A stretch of 64,000 nucleotides of DNA from Nostoc carneum NIES-2107 (GTDB lineage: Bacteria; Cyanobacteriota; Cyanobacteriia; Cyanobacteriales; Nostocaceae), in the NCBI GenBank assembly GCA_002368155.1, contig AP018180.1:7248561-7312560 (forward strand), read 5' to 3'. Made by a program: the position numbers and the translations under genes. The notes below the pieces were generated by a model, which was not told the origin of the DNA, did no database searches, and saw only the letters and a program-made list of their open reading frames with translations. Below are positions 1 to 8,862 of the stretch, piece after piece. How positions within the stretch are numbered: the first letter of the stretch is position 1; each line of letters opens with the position of its first letter.

Positions 1-1
1 A

Positions 2-58
2 GAGTATCTAATTCGCACCCAACAAATTGACAAAGACTTTTTCTGGCAAAAAAATTAG
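2..58 (+). CDS. possible 3' end of an upstream gene
   Basis: An open frame enters from the left edge and stops at TAG 56-58, ending in DKDFFWQKN. Only 18 residues are visible, so no family can be named and the frame could be chance. The two hairpins that follow at 121-189 fit the end of a transcription unit here. Confidence 0.35.
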   Translation, partial: EYLIRTQQIDKDFFWQKN

Positions 59-120
59 TACCTCTGTGCGAAATTCATAATTTCAGCAGGTATAGACATT
101 AAGCTGGCTTACTTTATAAT

Positions 121-149
121 ATCCCCGACTTACTCAAAAAGTCGGGGAT
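121..149. terminator. perfect 11-bp hairpin, terminator-like
   Basis: Bases 121-131 (ATCCCCGACTT) pair perfectly with 139-149 across a 7-nt loop. There is no strong T tract. A near-identical hairpin sits at 59998-60030 between convergent genes, so this is also a dispersed palindromic repeat. Confidence 0.5.
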
Positions 150-159
150 ATGAGCAAAA

Positions 160-189
160 ATCAAAAACCTTCGCCACTAGGTTTTTGAT
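160..189. repeat. second hairpin downstream of the first
   Basis: Bases 160-170 (ATCAAAAACCT) pair perfectly with 179-189 across an 8-nt loop. With the hairpin at 121-149 it forms a double stem-loop before the first complete gene. Its role in termination or mRNA stability is inferred. Confidence 0.4.
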
Positions 190-335
190 TATCTTTGGTA
201 TGGCATGAAATAACCCAATGTTTAGAATGCTAAATTATAGCTAAAAAAGGGAAATTATCCGGAAATATACTCTACATAGAGAATTATCTCTTACAAGAAT
301 TTATTTTTCTAATTAATGAGCTTTTAAAGAAGGCA

Positions 336-1352
336 ATGAATAAATTACTAACAATTGCTATTCCTACTTATAATCGAGCGGAATTATTAGATAAGCAGTT
401 AGCTTGGTTAGCTGAAGCTATTAAAGGTTTTGAATCTGATTGTGAAATTTTAGTTTCCGATAATTGCTCTACAGATAAAACTTCAGAGGTTGTAAAAAAG
501 TGGCAAGCTATACTCAGCCATATCACCTTTAAGTCTCACCGCAATGCTGAAAATTTAGGCGTAATGAAAAATATTCTTTACTGCCTTAATGCTGCCACAA
601 CTAAATATGTTTGGACAATTGGTGATGACGATCCGATTCAAAACCGAGCTATTGCTTATGTCATCAACAAAATCAAGAAGCATGAAGATTTATCATTATT
701 ATTTCTCAACTTTTCTGGACGCAATAAAATTACTGGTGAAGCAGTTCATCCACCAACAATAGTAGGTAATCGTTGGTTTGATGCTGATAGTGAAGATGGT
801 CGTGGTGATGGCAAGGCAATATTTGAACATTGCTTTGCTAAAAGCGTCGGTGCGGTCATATTTCTCACAGCTACAATCTATCGCGCTGATTTAGTGAAAG
901 CCGCTCTACAACGCTGGCCAAATGCTGCAAATAATTGGATATGTTTAGCATATTTAGCAGGTTATTGTGCCGCTCATGGCAGTGTGATTGTCACCAAAGA
1001 GACTTTTTTAGAATGTATTGTTGGTGTGAGTTATTGGCAGAAAGAGCCAAGGTCTGCACTGTTAATGCAATACAAACATATCCCTGAAGTAATTTTGAAG
1101 CTGGAAGAGAGCGGGTATTCTAAACAATTTTGTAAAAGAATGCTTTTGCAAAATGGTAAGGAAGCGAATTTAAGAGTATTTTTCGGCGCTTTAAGAAGAT
1201 GGCCTGTATCTGCTGTGAAAACAGTTGTTCCTTTTATAGCTTTGATAGGATTAGCAATGTTTGATGTCATAGCTATTAAAGAAGCGAGTATGGCAGAAAC
1301 AGCAGAAGTATGTACTCACCAAGTTCAAAAAAAAAGAGAATTAAACCTCTGA
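336..1352 (+). CDS. family 2 glycosyltransferase
   Basis: Predicted cytoplasmic or membrane-associated inverting glycosyltransferase of family GT2, adding a sugar from a nucleotide donor to a growing polysaccharide unit. The N-terminus AIPTYNRAELL is the usual GT2 opening. SDNCSTDKT follows near residue 43, and GDDDP near residue 97 is the metal/nucleotide-binding DxD-like site. At 338 residues it has normal length for a single-domain GT2. The C-terminal ~40 residues are hydrophobic (VVPFIALIGLAMFDVIAI) and may anchor it to the membrane. It is the first complete gene of a same-strand run of polysaccharide genes and lies 30 bp before the dioxygenase gene, so the two are probably cotranscribed. 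Donor and acceptor cannot be read from sequence. Confidence 0.85.
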   Translation: MNKLLTIAIPTYNRAELLDKQLAWLAEAIKGFESDCEILVSDNCSTDKTSEVVKKWQAILSHITFKSHRNAENLGVMKNILYCLNAATTKYVWTIGDDDPIQNRAIAYVINKIKKHEDLSLLFLNFSGRNKITGEAVHPPTIVGNRWFDADSEDGRGDGKAIFEHCFAKSVGAVIFLTATIYRADLVKAALQRWPNAANNWICLAYLAGYCAAHGSVIVTKETFLECIVGVSYWQKEPRSALLMQYKHIPEVILKLEESGYSKQFCKRMLLQNGKEANLRVFFGALRRWPVSAVKTVVPFIALIGLAMFDVIAIKEASMAETAEVCTHQVQKKRELNL

Positions 1353-1382
1353 ATTAATCTGAAATCAACAAGGATTATTATC

Positions 1383-2222
1383 ATGTTGCAAACTATTAAA
1401 CGTAAAGTATCTGCGCTGTATTCTGACTTAGCTTGTGCCTTAGCTAGATGGAAACATAGAAAAAATCTCCCATCATTAGCAGAATGCGATCGCGCTATTC
1501 TTAAGGCTCTCAAAAAGGATGGAGTATATGCTACAACCCTGTCTGATTTAGGGCTAAACTCTACTTCCGAATTACTCCAGGCTGCTTATCATCAATTATC
1601 CCAGATGGAAAAAGCCAATAACGACGAGCTAGACGAAAGGTGGCCCCAGATTTATACAGTTACAGACATTCCTGCAATCTCTGCTTGGGCTACAGAAAAA
1701 CGGCTACTCAACATTATTGAAAATTACATCGGTCTTCCTGTTAAATTTCATGGTGTACATTTACGCAAAGATTTTCCTAGTGACCATCAATTTGGCACAT
1801 TGCTTTGGCACAGCGATGCGGAAGACAGACGGATTATCAAAATCTTTCTTTCCCTGAAAGATGTAGATGAGAAAACAGGGCCTTTTGAATATATTCCCCG
1901 TTCTTTAACTTCTGTATTCAGGTGGCAATACTATTGGCTGTACTACAAGCTTTGGCAGTTAAGCTATATGGGAATTGATGATGAAATCGTCAAAAAAGCC
2001 ATTCCTCAATCAGCTTGGAAATCTTGTAAGGGGCCAGCAGGTACAGTGATTTTTGCTGATACTAAAAATGTTTTACATCACGGAACTGTACGTACAGAAG
2101 AACGAGTAACATTATTTTTCTGCTATACAGCTAATCCTCCCGAAAGACCAGACCTTTGTACTCAATATTGGGATGATACATATCCCAGGATGGAGTTAAA
2201 TTCTGCACTAGAAACCGTTTAA
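1383..2222 (+). CDS. phytanoyl-CoA dioxygenase (PhyH)-like Fe(II)/2OG oxygenase
   Basis: A 279-residue protein with the layout of the PhyH superfamily of Fe(II)/2-oxoglutarate oxygenases. H143 and D145 in WHSDAED form the HxD pair, H232 or H233 in VLHHGT is the distal iron ligand, and R241 in ERVTL is the likely 2-oxoglutarate-binding Arg. The double-stranded beta-helix core runs from about residue 120 to 250. All iron ligands are present, so an active enzyme is likely. The substrate is unknown. Its place between a GT2 gene and an RfbC-like epimerase gene suggests a hydroxylation of a sugar, amino sugar or lipid carrier linked to polysaccharide synthesis, which is inference. The ATG follows an AAGGA ribosome-binding site by 10 nt. 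Confidence 0.75.
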   Translation: MLQTIKRKVSALYSDLACALARWKHRKNLPSLAECDRAILKALKKDGVYATTLSDLGLNSTSELLQAAYHQLSQMEKANNDELDERWPQIYTVTDIPAISAWATEKRLLNIIENYIGLPVKFHGVHLRKDFPSDHQFGTLLWHSDAEDRRIIKIFLSLKDVDEKTGPFEYIPRSLTSVFRWQYYWLYYKLWQLSYMGIDDEIVKKAIPQSAWKSCKGPAGTVIFADTKNVLHHGTVRTEERVTLFFCYTANPPERPDLCTQYWDDTYPRMELNSALETV

Positions 2223-2291
2223 GTAACAAACTAATTGTCACAAATTAGCTAGTTATTTACTCCTAAATAAAAATTAATTCTGAGGTAAATT

Positions 2292-2858
2292 ATGATTTTC
2301 ATCAAAACTTCACTGAAAGACGCATTTATTGTTGAATTAGAAAAAAAGCAAGATAACCGTGGTTTTTTTGCTCGTTCTTTTTGCGCGCAAGAGTTTGTCA
2401 CCCACGGCTTAAAATCTATAGTTGCTCAATGTAATGTGTCGTATAACTACAAAAAGGGGACATTGCGAGGGATGCATTATCAATTAGCGCCAGCAGCCGA
2501 AACCAAATTAATTCGCTGTACCAAAGGCGCTATCTATGACGTAATTATTGATATGCGTCCTGACTCTCCCACCTTTTTATCTCATATTGGTGTGGAACTG
2601 ACTGCCGATAATCACCGCGCTTTATATGTACCAGAACTATTTGCCCACGGCTATCAAGCGCTGACAGATGATGCTGAAGTTGTCTATCAAGTTGGTGAAT
2701 TTTACACACCAGGTTATGAGCGTGGTTTACGTTATGATGACCCATTCTTTAATATTGAATGGCCTTTAGAAGTCACAGAAATTTCTGAGAAAGATTTAAA
2801 TTGGCCTTTATTAAGCATGATGCCCGTTGGTGGAGCAGAAATAGAGGCTAAAGTCTAG
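2292..2858 (+). CDS. rfbC: dTDP-4-dehydrorhamnose 3,5-epimerase family protein
   Basis: Cupin-fold epimerase of the RmlC/RfbC family, 188 residues, the usual length. These enzymes epimerise C3 and C5 of a nucleotide-activated 4-keto-6-deoxy sugar. Family signatures are DNRGFFARSF near residue 22, RGMHYQ (catalytic His) near residue 60, LYVPELFAHGYQAL and VVYQVGEFYTPGYERGLRYDDP, which holds the substrate-stacking Tyr. Only RfbC is visible in the window; RfbA, RfbB and RfbD homologues are absent, so the exact sugar (rhamnose or another deoxyhexose, possibly CDP-linked) is not fixed. The ATG at 2292 follows TGAGGTAAATT, a usable ribosome-binding site. The TAG stop is supplied by the first bases of a dispersed repeat (2855-2881). 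Confidence 0.85.
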   Translation: MIFIKTSLKDAFIVELEKKQDNRGFFARSFCAQEFVTHGLKSIVAQCNVSYNYKKGTLRGMHYQLAPAAETKLIRCTKGAIYDVIIDMRPDSPTFLSHIGVELTADNHRALYVPELFAHGYQALTDDAEVVYQVGEFYTPGYERGLRYDDPFFNIEWPLEVTEISEKDLNWPLLSMMPVGGAEIEAKV

Positions 2859-2881
2859 TACCGCTACGCGGAAGTCAAAAG
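2855..2881. repeat. 27-bp dispersed repeat, copy 1
   Basis: The reverse complement of this segment matches 51961-51987 with one mismatch (core CCGCTACGCGGAAGTCAAAA). It overlaps the stop codon of the epimerase gene. Confidence 0.6.
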
Positions 2882-3069
2882 GAGCCAGTGCGTTGGGCGG
2901 CTTTGCCGACTTGAAGCAACTGGCGTTCAAAAGTCAAAAGGTTAATACATCAAGGCTGATGACTGTTTGAAATGGTAACTTGATTTACGCCGCGTTGTTC
3001 TAGGGAATAAAGGCTAGGGGAAAGGGGAAGAGATTTTTAACAATTATTGTGTATGTAGGAAATAGAAAA

Positions 3070-4383
3070 ATGATTATTATAGACCGCGCTTTAGAAGCCC
3101 GTGCAGCTTTAGGTAGACCCATCAAAGTGGGCATGATTGGTGCAGGCTTTATGGGTAGAGGTATTGCTAACCAAATTATTAATTCTGTGCCAGGAATGGA
3201 GTTAGTTGCTATCTCCAACCGCCAAATTGATGCAGCCAAGCGAGCTTATCTAGAAGCAGGGATTGAAGATATTCAGGTGGTGACAAATATCACCGATATG
3301 GAAGATGCGATCGCTCAGGGTAAATATGCAGTCACAGAGGATGCAGAGTTACTGACTCGTGCTGATGGGATCGAGGCTTTAATCGAAGTTACCGGTGCAG
3401 TGGAATTTGGCGCACATATCGTCATGAGTGCGATCGCACATCACAAACACGTGATTATGATGAATGCTGAACTCGATGGCACTATTGGCCCTATCCTCAA
3501 AGTCTATGCAGACAAAGCTGGTGTAATTCTCAGCGCTTGCGATGGTGATCAGCCGGGGGTAGAAATGAACCTCTACCGCTTTGTCAAGAGCATTGGTTTG
3601 ACTCCCCTATTGTGCGGTAACATCAAGGGCCTGCAAGACCCCTATCGCAATCCCACCACTCAAGAAGCCTTCGCTAAACGTTGGGGTCAAAAAGCCCACA
3701 TGGTAACTAGCTTTGCTGATGGTAGCAAAATTTCCTTTGAGCAAGCGATCGTCGCCAACGCTACCGGAATGAAGGTTGCGAAACGGGGAATGCTGGGATA
3801 TGACTTCACAGGTCATGTGGATGAAATGACCAATATGTATGACGTAGACCAGCTTAAGGAATTGGGCGGTATTGTTGATTATGTTGTTGGTGCTAAACCA
3901 GGCCCAGGGGTATTTGTATTTGCAACCCACGATGATCCTAAACAACGCCACTATCTCAACTTGTACAAACTAGGTGAAGGCCCGCTTTACAGCTTCTATA
4001 CTCCTTATCACCTGTGCCATTTTGAAGTTCCTCTCTCGGTAGCCCGTGCGGTTCTCTTCCAAGATGCTGTTATGGCTCCTCTGGCTGGCCCAGTAGTAGA
4101 TGTAGTCACCACCGCTAAAATTGATTTAAAAGCCGGAGAAACCTTAGATGGTATCGGCTACTACATGACCTACGGACAATGTGAAAATTCTGCGATCGCA
4201 CAACAGCAAAACCTCTTACCAATGGGATTAGCTGAAGGATGTCGCCTCAAACGCGATATTCCCAAGGATCAAGTCTTAACTTACGAGGATATAGAATTAC
4301 CCGCAGATAGACTTTGCGATAAATTAAGAGCCGAACAAAACGCTTATTTTGCCACAGAAAAAGCTCTCGTAGCTGTCGGTTAA
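3070..4383 (+). CDS. NAD(P)-dependent oxidoreductase with SAF domain
   Basis: A homoserine-dehydrogenase-like oxidoreductase of 437 residues. The Rossmann motif IGAGFMGRGI lies at about residues 20-29 and is followed by a catalytic-type domain with GNIKGLQDPYRNPTTQE. A C-terminal SAF module (about residues 345-420, GCRLKRDIPKDQVLTYEDIE) ends the protein. This family occurs in polysaccharide clusters and is not the biosynthetic homoserine dehydrogenase; the substrate is unknown, plausibly a sugar or sugar-acid intermediate. I chose ATG 3070 because AGGAAA lies just upstream; a GTG in frame at 3049 would add seven residues. It is separated by ~210 bp of repeat-rich sequence from the epimerase gene and is followed by a strong hairpin. 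Confidence 0.8.
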   Translation: MIIIDRALEARAALGRPIKVGMIGAGFMGRGIANQIINSVPGMELVAISNRQIDAAKRAYLEAGIEDIQVVTNITDMEDAIAQGKYAVTEDAELLTRADGIEALIEVTGAVEFGAHIVMSAIAHHKHVIMMNAELDGTIGPILKVYADKAGVILSACDGDQPGVEMNLYRFVKSIGLTPLLCGNIKGLQDPYRNPTTQEAFAKRWGQKAHMVTSFADGSKISFEQAIVANATGMKVAKRGMLGYDFTGHVDEMTNMYDVDQLKELGGIVDYVVGAKPGPGVFVFATHDDPKQRHYLNLYKLGEGPLYSFYTPYHLCHFEVPLSVARAVLFQDAVMAPLAGPVVDVVTTAKIDLKAGETLDGIGYYMTYGQCENSAIAQQQNLLPMGLAEGCRLKRDIPKDQVLTYEDIELPADRLCDKLRAEQNAYFATEKALVAVG

Positions 4384-4391
4384 ATTAAGTT

Positions 4392-4436
4392 TGTAGTCAG
4401 GAATTTATTCTTTTCACTATTAAATTCCTGACTACA
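4392..4436 (+). terminator. 16-bp perfect hairpin after the oxidoreductase gene
   Basis: Bases 4392-4407 (TGTAGTCAGGAATTTA) pair perfectly with 4421-4436 across a 13-nt loop, 9 bp after the stop codon. There is no T run, so it may act as an mRNA 3' end stabiliser rather than a classical Rho-independent terminator. Confidence 0.55.
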
Positions 4437-4554
4437 TACCAACATCTTTTTCTACTATTCCTTAGCGTCCTTAGTATCCTATTTACAAGACGCTGCTGGA
4501 AAACTGTTTAATTTCAACTCAATCTTCTGAGATTACAAATAATTAAGCTTCTTA

Positions 4555-4809
4555 GAGGTTGTTTTAAAAGTGGTTCGCTGTGAATTTAAGCACTTTTAAA
4601 TTGCCAATATTCCCCTTGAAAAAGCGGATTTCTCAGCATATAAGGGACTTCCAAGAAATAAATTATTCCATCTTGTGGGGCGGGCATCTTGCCCGCCACA
4701 TAAACTGGGCGGACAAGATGTCCACCCCACAATAAATACTGGGCTATTTTTTTATTTGGAAGTCCCTAAAATTATTTGATAAATCACTAAATCCTTTTAA
4801 AACATCCTC
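4555..4809. mobile_element. MITE with 16-bp inverted repeats and TTA duplication
   Basis: The left end GAGGTTGTTTTAAAAG (4555-4570) and right end CTTTTAAAACATCCTC (4794-4809) are inverted repeats with one mismatch. Both are flanked by TTA (4552-4554 and 4810-4812), a 3-bp target duplication as made by some IS5-type transposases. It has no coding capacity. Its ends closely resemble those of the MITE at 58825-58929. A second palindromic element (4643-4767) is nested inside. Confidence 0.65.
4643..4767. mobile_element. nested palindromic element inside the 4555-4809 MITE
   Basis: The ends AGGGACTTCCAA (4643-4654) and TTGGAAGTCCCT (4756-4767) are perfect 12-bp inverted repeats. Inside is a second imperfect inverted repeat, TGTGGGGCGGGCATCTTGCC against GGCGGACAAGATGTCC. 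The whole can fold into a long cruciform. No coding capacity; the class of element is not identified. Confidence 0.5.
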
Positions 4810-4924
4810 TTAATTACGAATTACGTAGCGCTTTGCGCTTCCCGTAGGGTACTACGAACTACGAATTACTATTACTTGCTGGGAAGTATTCAAGCAAACC
4901 TGAAAGAAACTGGAGATTGAACTG

Positions 4925-6034
4925 ATGAAAATTGCTCTAGTCCATGATTACTTAACCCAGCGCGGTGGAGCAGAGCGCGTGTTTGAATTGCTTTGTAAGC
5001 GCTACCCTGAAGCTGATATTTACACCTCTGTTTACAATGAGCAAAAAACTATAGATTTAAGTGAGCGGGTAGTTAATACAACTTTCTTACAAAAAATTCC
5101 TGGTGCAGTCAAATATTTTCGCTTGATGGCTCCCTTTTATTTTTCTGCTTTTCGGGCTTTAAATTTACAAGAATACGACTTAATTATCAGTAGTAGTACG
5201 AGCTTTGCCAAAGCCGTGAGAAAAAAACCTCAAGCGCTACATATTTGCTTTTGCCATAATGTTACGCGTTTCTTATGGGATACAGAAACTTATTTACGAG
5301 AATACGGTGATTATCGCTATTTTGCACCGTTACTAGAAAAAATATTCCAAGTCATGAGAAAGGTAGATTTGGAATATGCACAGGAACCCGACTTATATAT
5401 TGCTAATTCTAGTATTGTGGCTCGACGCATTCAGGATATTTATCAAAAGCAAGCTATTGTCATTAATTATCCCATTGATACCAGTAACTTCATTTTCTCA
5501 GACCAGAAAGAAGAATATTATTTGGCATCTGCGAGGATGATCAGTTATAAACGGTTAGATATAATAATTGAAGCTTTTAATTGGCTAGGGTGGCGTTTAT
5601 TAATCTCAGGAGACGGGCCAGAACAAGCGCGGTTAAAATCCAAAGCTTTAGATAATATTGAGTTTTTAGGACACGTCAGCGATGCAAAACGTAAAGACTT
5701 ATTTTCTAAAGCTAAGTCTGTGATAGTTGCGGCTTTAGAAGATTATGGATTGGTTCCAGTGGAGGCTAATGCTAGCGGTACTCCAGTTATTGCTTATGGA
5801 GCAGGTGGTGTTTTAGATACTCAAGTTCCCAGAAAAACAGGAGTCTTTTTTAAGAGACAAACACCAGAATCTTTACAAACTGCATTACTAGAAGCTGGGG
5901 AAATAACTTGGGATTACCAAAACATTAGGAATCATGCAGTGACAAATTTTTCAGAAACAGCCTTCTTTAGTAAAGTCGAACAAATTATTGACCAGGCTTG
6001 GAGAGTGCATCAATCAAGTAATTTGTTAACTTAA
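4925..6034 (+). CDS. family 4 glycosyltransferase
   Basis: A 369-residue retaining glycosyltransferase of the GT-B fold, family GT4 (mannosyltransferase WbaZ/WcaI type). It starts KIALVHDYLTQRGGAERVFE, where the Gly-Gly loop binds the acceptor or lipid side. The C-terminal nucleotide-sugar half has SARMISYKRLDIIIEAF, SGDGPEQARL, FLGHVS, and the EX7E-type motif in LEDYGLVPVEANASGTPVIAYGAGG (about residues 276-300). Predicted at the cytoplasmic face of the membrane, adding a hexose to a lipid-linked intermediate. The stop is 11 bp before the GTG of the Wzc-like gene, so the two form one transcription unit. Sugar specificity cannot be read. Confidence 0.87.
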   Translation: MKIALVHDYLTQRGGAERVFELLCKRYPEADIYTSVYNEQKTIDLSERVVNTTFLQKIPGAVKYFRLMAPFYFSAFRALNLQEYDLIISSSTSFAKAVRKKPQALHICFCHNVTRFLWDTETYLREYGDYRYFAPLLEKIFQVMRKVDLEYAQEPDLYIANSSIVARRIQDIYQKQAIVINYPIDTSNFIFSDQKEEYYLASARMISYKRLDIIIEAFNWLGWRLLISGDGPEQARLKSKALDNIEFLGHVSDAKRKDLFSKAKSVIVAALEDYGLVPVEANASGTPVIAYGAGGVLDTQVPRKTGVFFKRQTPESLQTALLEAGEITWDYQNIRNHAVTNFSETAFFSKVEQIIDQAWRVHQSSNLLT

Positions 6035-6045
6035 GGATAATAAAA

Positions 6046-8334
6046 GTGGTTCAAACTAGTCTTAATCCGAGTTTTAATCCCAATCCGCATACACCTCCCG
6101 AAAATGAAGCGGGTTACGGACAGATGTTGGCCGTAATGGTACGCAGATTTCCCTGGTTTGTTCTTGTATTTTTCACTTCCGTTACTTTTGCTGGTTTTAT
6201 CACTACCAAAACCAAGCCTACATACAAAAGTTCTATGCAGTTGTTGGTAGAACCCAATTATCAAGTTAAACAAGGAACAGCAACACCAGAAAATCAATTT
6301 ACCGAACCTACTATTGAAATAGACACAGCAACCCAACTCAACATCATGAAGAGTTCTGGACTGTTGCAAAAGGCTGTTGATAAAGTTCAGCCAGACTATC
6401 CAGACTTAACTGTTGAAGATGTTAAAAATGCTTTGGTTTTGAATCAAATTAAAACCAAAGAAGATAATGTCTTGACTAAAATTTTCCAGGTTGAATATAG
6501 CGATCGCAATGCAGAAAAAACCCAAAAAGTTCTGAGTGCGATTCGCCAGGTATATTTGGAATATAACAAGCAACAGCAAGATTCCCGCTTACAGAAAGGG
6601 CTGCAAGTTATTAGAGAACAGTTAAAAAAAGCTAGTGATGAAGTTAATGCTTCTGAAACTAATCTGCAAAGATTTCGCAGAACTCAGAATTTAATCGATC
6701 CGGAAGCACAAGCAAAAGCGTTAGAAGACGCTTTGAACAAAATTCAAGAAGAACGGCGCACTACTCGTTCTCAATATCAAGAAGCTATAGCGCGTCAGCA
6801 ATCTTTGCAAGTGCAACTTAACCGTACACCACAAAATGCTTTGGTTTCTTCGCGTTTGAGTCAGTCTACTCGCTATCAAGGTTTACTCAACGAAATCCAA
6901 AAAACAGAACTGGCGCTATCACAAGAACGCTTGCGGTTTACAGATGAGACTCCTAGCGTGCAAAAGTTGCAAGCACAACTAGAAGGACAGAAGCAATTAT
7001 TGCAACAAGAGGTGAGCAGAACTTTAGGCGGCTTGCCTGCTAGTGCTGTTGCAGATAGCGGAAATCTCCTAGAACAAGGACAACTCGGACAAATTGACCT
7101 CAACCTTGCAGGTGAGCTAGTAGAAACACAGACAAATATTGTTTCTCTAGCAGCTCGCGATCAAACTTTGGCTCAGAAAGAGAATGACTTGCGTTTTCAA
7201 CTGAAACGCTTTCCGCCTTTGTTGGCTTATTACAATCGCATATTACCGCAACTGCAATTTAGTCGTGAAAGGTTAGAGCAGTTGTTGAGAGCTGAACAGC
7301 AAGTGCGTCAAGAACTTTCTAAAGGCGGATTTAATTGGGAAGTAGTTGAAGAACCCCAAAAGGGTACATTAATGGGCCCCAACCTACAGCAGAACTTGTT
7401 GTTGGGTGCGGTGGTTGGCTTAATGTTGGGAGGTATTGCTACCTTTGTACGGGAAGCCTCTGACGATGCTGTTCATACTACTGCTGAGTTAGAGAAGCAC
7501 GCGGCTCTACCATTGTTGGGTATTACTCCCAAGTTACCCCCTGTTAAACCTAGAGAGTCAGTAATTAAGTTGCCTTTTGGTAAACCAGAAGAGCTTGCAC
7601 CTTGGACAGTTCAAGTATTACAATCTCCTCCCAGTTGGGAATCACTAGACCTAATTTATAAAAATATTGAACTGCTCAATACTGTTACCAGTTTGAAATC
7701 ATTAATGATTACCTCGGCTTTACCCGATGAGGGTAAGTCCGCTTTGGCGTTAGGTTTGGCAATGAGCGCGGCGCGGTTACACAAAAAGGTACTATTGATT
7801 GATGCTAATTTGCGTGAACCAAGTCTACACAATCAACTCAATCTTCCCAACGATCAAGGGCTTTCCACTCTCCTCACTAGTGAAGGCTCTATACCTAATC
7901 AAATGAGTATTCAATACTCAGGCTCATCCTACATCGATATTTTAACCGCTGGGCCTACACCGGCTGATGCAGCTAATCTTTTGAGTTCGCCACGGATGAC
8001 ACAATTAATGGCAACTTTTGAAGAGAACTATGATTTGGTACTGGTAGATGGTTCTCCTGTCCTCGGCTTGGTAGATGCGATGTTGACTGCATCATCTTGT
8101 CGTAGCGTTGTGATGTTGGCAAGCATTGGTAGAGTAACTCGCAGCCAAATGGCTCAAGCTACAGCGATGTTGAGCAAGTTGAATCTGATTGGAGTTGTAG
8201 CGAATGGAGCCACCAACGCTGACAGCACATACGTACCTTATACAAAGCCACAAAGATTTGCGCTGCAACAAGCAATGGAAAAATACAGCTCTTCTCGTTT
8301 GAGTGAAACAGGTTCTCGTAGGGAAAGAGGATAA
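6046..8334 (+). CDS. Wzc/CpsD-type polysaccharide chain-length and ATPase protein
   Basis: A 762-residue inner-membrane protein that would control chain length and export of the polymer. The N-terminal Wzz domain has a first membrane helix (FVLVFFTSVTFAGFI, about residues 37-51). A long coiled-coil periplasmic part follows (about 150-430), then a second helix (about 448-466, LLLGAVVGLMLGGIATF) and a cytoplasmic BY-kinase-like P-loop domain. That domain has Walker A SALPDEGKSALAL with K564, Walker A' LLIDANLREP and Walker B LVLVDGSPVLG. The tail lacks the usual C-terminal Tyr cluster (only one late Tyr, EKYSSS), so autophosphorylation as in E. coli Wzc is uncertain. The GTG start at 6046 is supported by AAGGA about 10 nt upstream and only 11 bp from the previous gene. 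Confidence 0.85.
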   Translation: MVQTSLNPSFNPNPHTPPENEAGYGQMLAVMVRRFPWFVLVFFTSVTFAGFITTKTKPTYKSSMQLLVEPNYQVKQGTATPENQFTEPTIEIDTATQLNIMKSSGLLQKAVDKVQPDYPDLTVEDVKNALVLNQIKTKEDNVLTKIFQVEYSDRNAEKTQKVLSAIRQVYLEYNKQQQDSRLQKGLQVIREQLKKASDEVNASETNLQRFRRTQNLIDPEAQAKALEDALNKIQEERRTTRSQYQEAIARQQSLQVQLNRTPQNALVSSRLSQSTRYQGLLNEIQKTELALSQERLRFTDETPSVQKLQAQLEGQKQLLQQEVSRTLGGLPASAVADSGNLLEQGQLGQIDLNLAGELVETQTNIVSLAARDQTLAQKENDLRFQLKRFPPLLAYYNRILPQLQFSRERLEQLLRAEQQVRQELSKGGFNWEVVEEPQKGTLMGPNLQQNLLLGAVVGLMLGGIATFVREASDDAVHTTAELEKHAALPLLGITPKLPPVKPRESVIKLPFGKPEELAPWTVQVLQSPPSWESLDLIYKNIELLNTVTSLKSLMITSALPDEGKSALALGLAMSAARLHKKVLLIDANLREPSLHNQLNLPNDQGLSTLLTSEGSIPNQMSIQYSGSSYIDILTAGPTPADAANLLSSPRMTQLMATFEENYDLVLVDGSPVLGLVDAMLTASSCRSVVMLASIGRVTRSQMAQATAMLSKLNLIGVVANGATNADSTYVPYTKPQRFALQQAMEKYSSSRLSETGSRRERG

Positions 8335-8345
8335 GGAATCACGCA

Positions 8346-8433
8346 AAAATTGGTTTTGGGGAAAAGGTTAAGGGTTAAAGGTTTTTTATTTCCCTTTTCC
8401 CATTCCCCTTTTTTCCCTTAACCGACAAGTATT
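8346..8433 (+). repeat. ~88-bp dispersed repeat, copy A
   Basis: This segment, rich in GGTTAAGGGTTAAAGG and TCCCTTTTCCC, is nearly identical to the reverse complement of 13898-13984. The two copies lie in inverted orientation about 5.5 kb apart and bracket the hepC-hepA segment. Confidence 0.75.
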
Positions 8434-8505
8434 GCCTAGAGTAGTGTATTTCATTTAGTGAAAACCACTATAGGTGTTGTTCATTAGCTGTAGTCTCAGC
8501 AGATT

Positions 8506-8532
8506 TTAAGGCACAACATTGTTGTGCCTTAA
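8506..8532 (+). terminator. 12-bp hairpin after the Wzc-like gene
   Basis: TTAAGGCACAAC (8506-8517) pairs perfectly with 8521-8532 across a 3-nt loop. It is the strongest hairpin in the gap 8335-8862. It probably ends the GT4-wzc transcript, leaving hepC with its own promoter. A weaker hairpin, GGTGAGA/TCTCACC, is at 8747-8774. Confidence 0.55.
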
Positions 8533-8862
8533 TGTTTGGGTAAATTTGCCATGAAAACTATTCTCTAATTTACAAAAACTTAATAATTCTCTGGAAAAAG
8601 CAAATAATTTATCAAGAATACATAAAGAATTTCTCTGACCAAGATTTATTCTGAAAGTGTCTTCTATCCTAGATATCACAGCCGTTTCAAAATAGCTAAA
8701 CAGTACGCTGAGACTGATTTTGACAGATTAATCGCATCATTAAGTTGGTGAGAGTAAAATCCTGTTTTCTCACCTCTCAAATCAGATAAATTGCAGCAAA
8801 GAATTTTGATTAACGCTTTGATATCAGGTCAAGAATCTACTTCTCTACATATCTCATGACCT

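Noticed and set aside
3607-3951. 114-residue minus-strand frame inside the SAF oxidoreductase gene
   Set aside because: It lies wholly within a conserved gene on the other strand and has no independent support.
6046-8334. Annotation as a proven tyrosine autokinase
   Set aside because: The P-loop domain is there, but the C-terminal Tyr cluster is missing, so only chain-length/ATPase function is supported.
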